64,000 nucleotides of DNA, taken from NCBI GenBank assembly GCA_035041965.1, contig JAPYMA010001267.1:124001-188000 (forward strand), given 5' to 3'. Under the pieces are notes generated by a model, which saw nothing but the letters and a program-made list of their open reading frames with translations, ran no database searches and had not been told where the DNA came from. The position numbers were made by a program, and so were the translations under genes. Below, one piece after another: positions 63,075 to 64,000 of this stretch (within the stretch, counting starts at the first letter, position 1; every line of letters starts with the position of its first letter). The stretch is from Anisakis pegreffii (Eukaryota > Nematoda > Chromadorea > Rhabditida > Anisakidae).

Positions 63075-64000
63075 AATGATGTCTTTAATGCTGATCTCTA
63101 TAACTGTTTCATATTGATTCATAATGTGACTGTTCAGTTGTAGAAAGTTTGATGTGATTACAAACATTGTATGTGACACACACACTGTTGTATAAGATAT
63201 TCAGTTGAATGACAATAACTTTGATCGTTCAATTACAACAATAAATGTATCATAATGAATGTATAATAAATGATGAATGTATCAATATTTTCAATGTTGT
63301 TACAATTGATTGCTGAAGAGCGCATTCGATACGAAGAAGTTCACATAAAATTGCAATGCAAATCGAATTGCACAAGACATGACTGCAAACCAAATGAGAA
63401 CAGCATCGCCATAACAAAATATCAGAGTTGAATCGTTGACATTATGAAAGCAGTTGGCGTGCGTGGCATCAGTGCCAATCACAAAAGCAGAAAATCGTGC
63501 TGAGATCTTAATTTACAGTAACAGTTTTGATTTTTGAATTTTCAAATTGAGTCGCATCTTAAAGCGATTGTCTGCACTACGGTGTTGGCAAAATGCCAAT
63601 GACATGCCGGCTTATCAGCATCGAATTCATATTGGACTGATAAATGCCGGTCTCACCACGATTGTTTGGATATGGTATTTGGCTTTTTGCCAAATGGCTT
63701 TTAGCCAGGGGTTCTATATCAATTCTTCAGTGTAACATAATTCAGTGTATTTCCTAGATGTTGTATGGGGGGATGATTTGGGCGGATTTTTTGCGGTTTT
63801 TTGTGAAATTGGGTGATTTAGGGCCGAAGAAATGTGCCTGGCGATGTTCTAAGTGGAAATCGATGCCATATTCGCTAAAATTGGCCTTAGAACGTTTATG
63901 AAAGAGAATTAAACGATTTATTTTTTGTCATATAAATTGCGTTTTTTTTATTTTGTGCGTTATTACTCTGTCGTTTTACCGTTTCACTATTGTTCCCTAT
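63075..64000. other. Spacer with no supported gene
   Basis: No gene is supported. A short minus-strand open frame (63300-63482) translates to a hydrophobic string without a recognisable family. Near the end, GTTCTAAG and CTTAGAAC form an inverted repeat (63846-63853 and 63886-63893). The palindrome cluster inside this stretch is listed separately. Confidence 0.55.
63585..63707. promoter_or_regulatory. Cluster of NFI-type palindromes
   Basis: TTGGC-AAAAT-GCCAA (63585-63599) and TTGGC-TTTTT-GCCAA (63679-63693) both match the full consensus TTGGC-N5-GCCAA bound by nuclear factor I dimers. TGGC-TTTTA-GCCA (63695-63707) keeps four of five bases in each arm. Two full matches 94 bases apart are very unlikely by chance, since ten positions are fixed. 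Nematodes have one NFI gene (nfi-1). Which gene, if any, these sites serve is unknown, and the arms could also act as small RNA hairpins or be part of an unrecognised repeat. Confidence 0.5.

Noticed and set aside
63300..63482. Minus-strand membrane-like open frame near the right end
   Set aside because: It is only about 60 codons, matches no family I recognise, and has no clear partner exon or transcript signals.

Overview
The window looks like AT-rich nuclear DNA from a nematode. The evidence is one large, confidently readable gene on the + strand: an orthologue of hmr-1, the nematode classical (E-cadherin-type) cadherin. Its exons are short, its acceptors are mostly of the nematode TTTCAG type, and its domain order is that of a non-chordate classical cadherin. 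Two introns of about 8 kb and 4 kb and about 38 kb of upstream DNA with no recognisable gene suggest a nematode with a larger, looser genome than Caenorhabditis, possibly a parasitic lineage. That last point is inference.

Layout. Positions 1-38458 hold no gene I can defend, only microsatellites, palindromes, one strong hairpin and a few weak coding-like patches. hmr-1 occupies about 38459-59460. It has two alternative 5' coding exons, 38459-38688 (isoform B type, cadherin-repeat body) and 38923-39392 (isoform A type, own start codon and signal sequence). Both end in the same codon phase and are followed by the same 20 downstream exons (47131-59367). The isoform A model totals 3981 coding bases, giving 1326 residues plus a stop; every junction keeps frame and every intron is GT-AG. 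The protein runs: signal sequence, about three cadherin repeats, a cysteine-poor non-chordate extracellular region, EGF, laminin G, EGF, laminin G, a further cysteine-rich EGF-like segment, transmembrane helix, and a tail with p120-catenin-type and beta-catenin-type binding motifs. It should act at cell-cell adherens junctions.

Downstream of hmr-1 the DNA is again gene-poor. At 62624-63074 lies a broken two-exon fragment of a CIAO1-like WD40 protein (cytosolic iron-sulfur assembly). At 63585-63707 are two perfect TTGGC-N5-GCCAA palindromes, the consensus of NFI transcription factors, and a third near match.

The most interesting points are the mutually exclusive alternative first exons of hmr-1, the absence of any visible upstream partner for the isoform B exon, the CIAO1 relic, and the NFI-type palindrome cluster. 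No CRISPR array, rRNA, convincing tRNA or intact transposon was seen.
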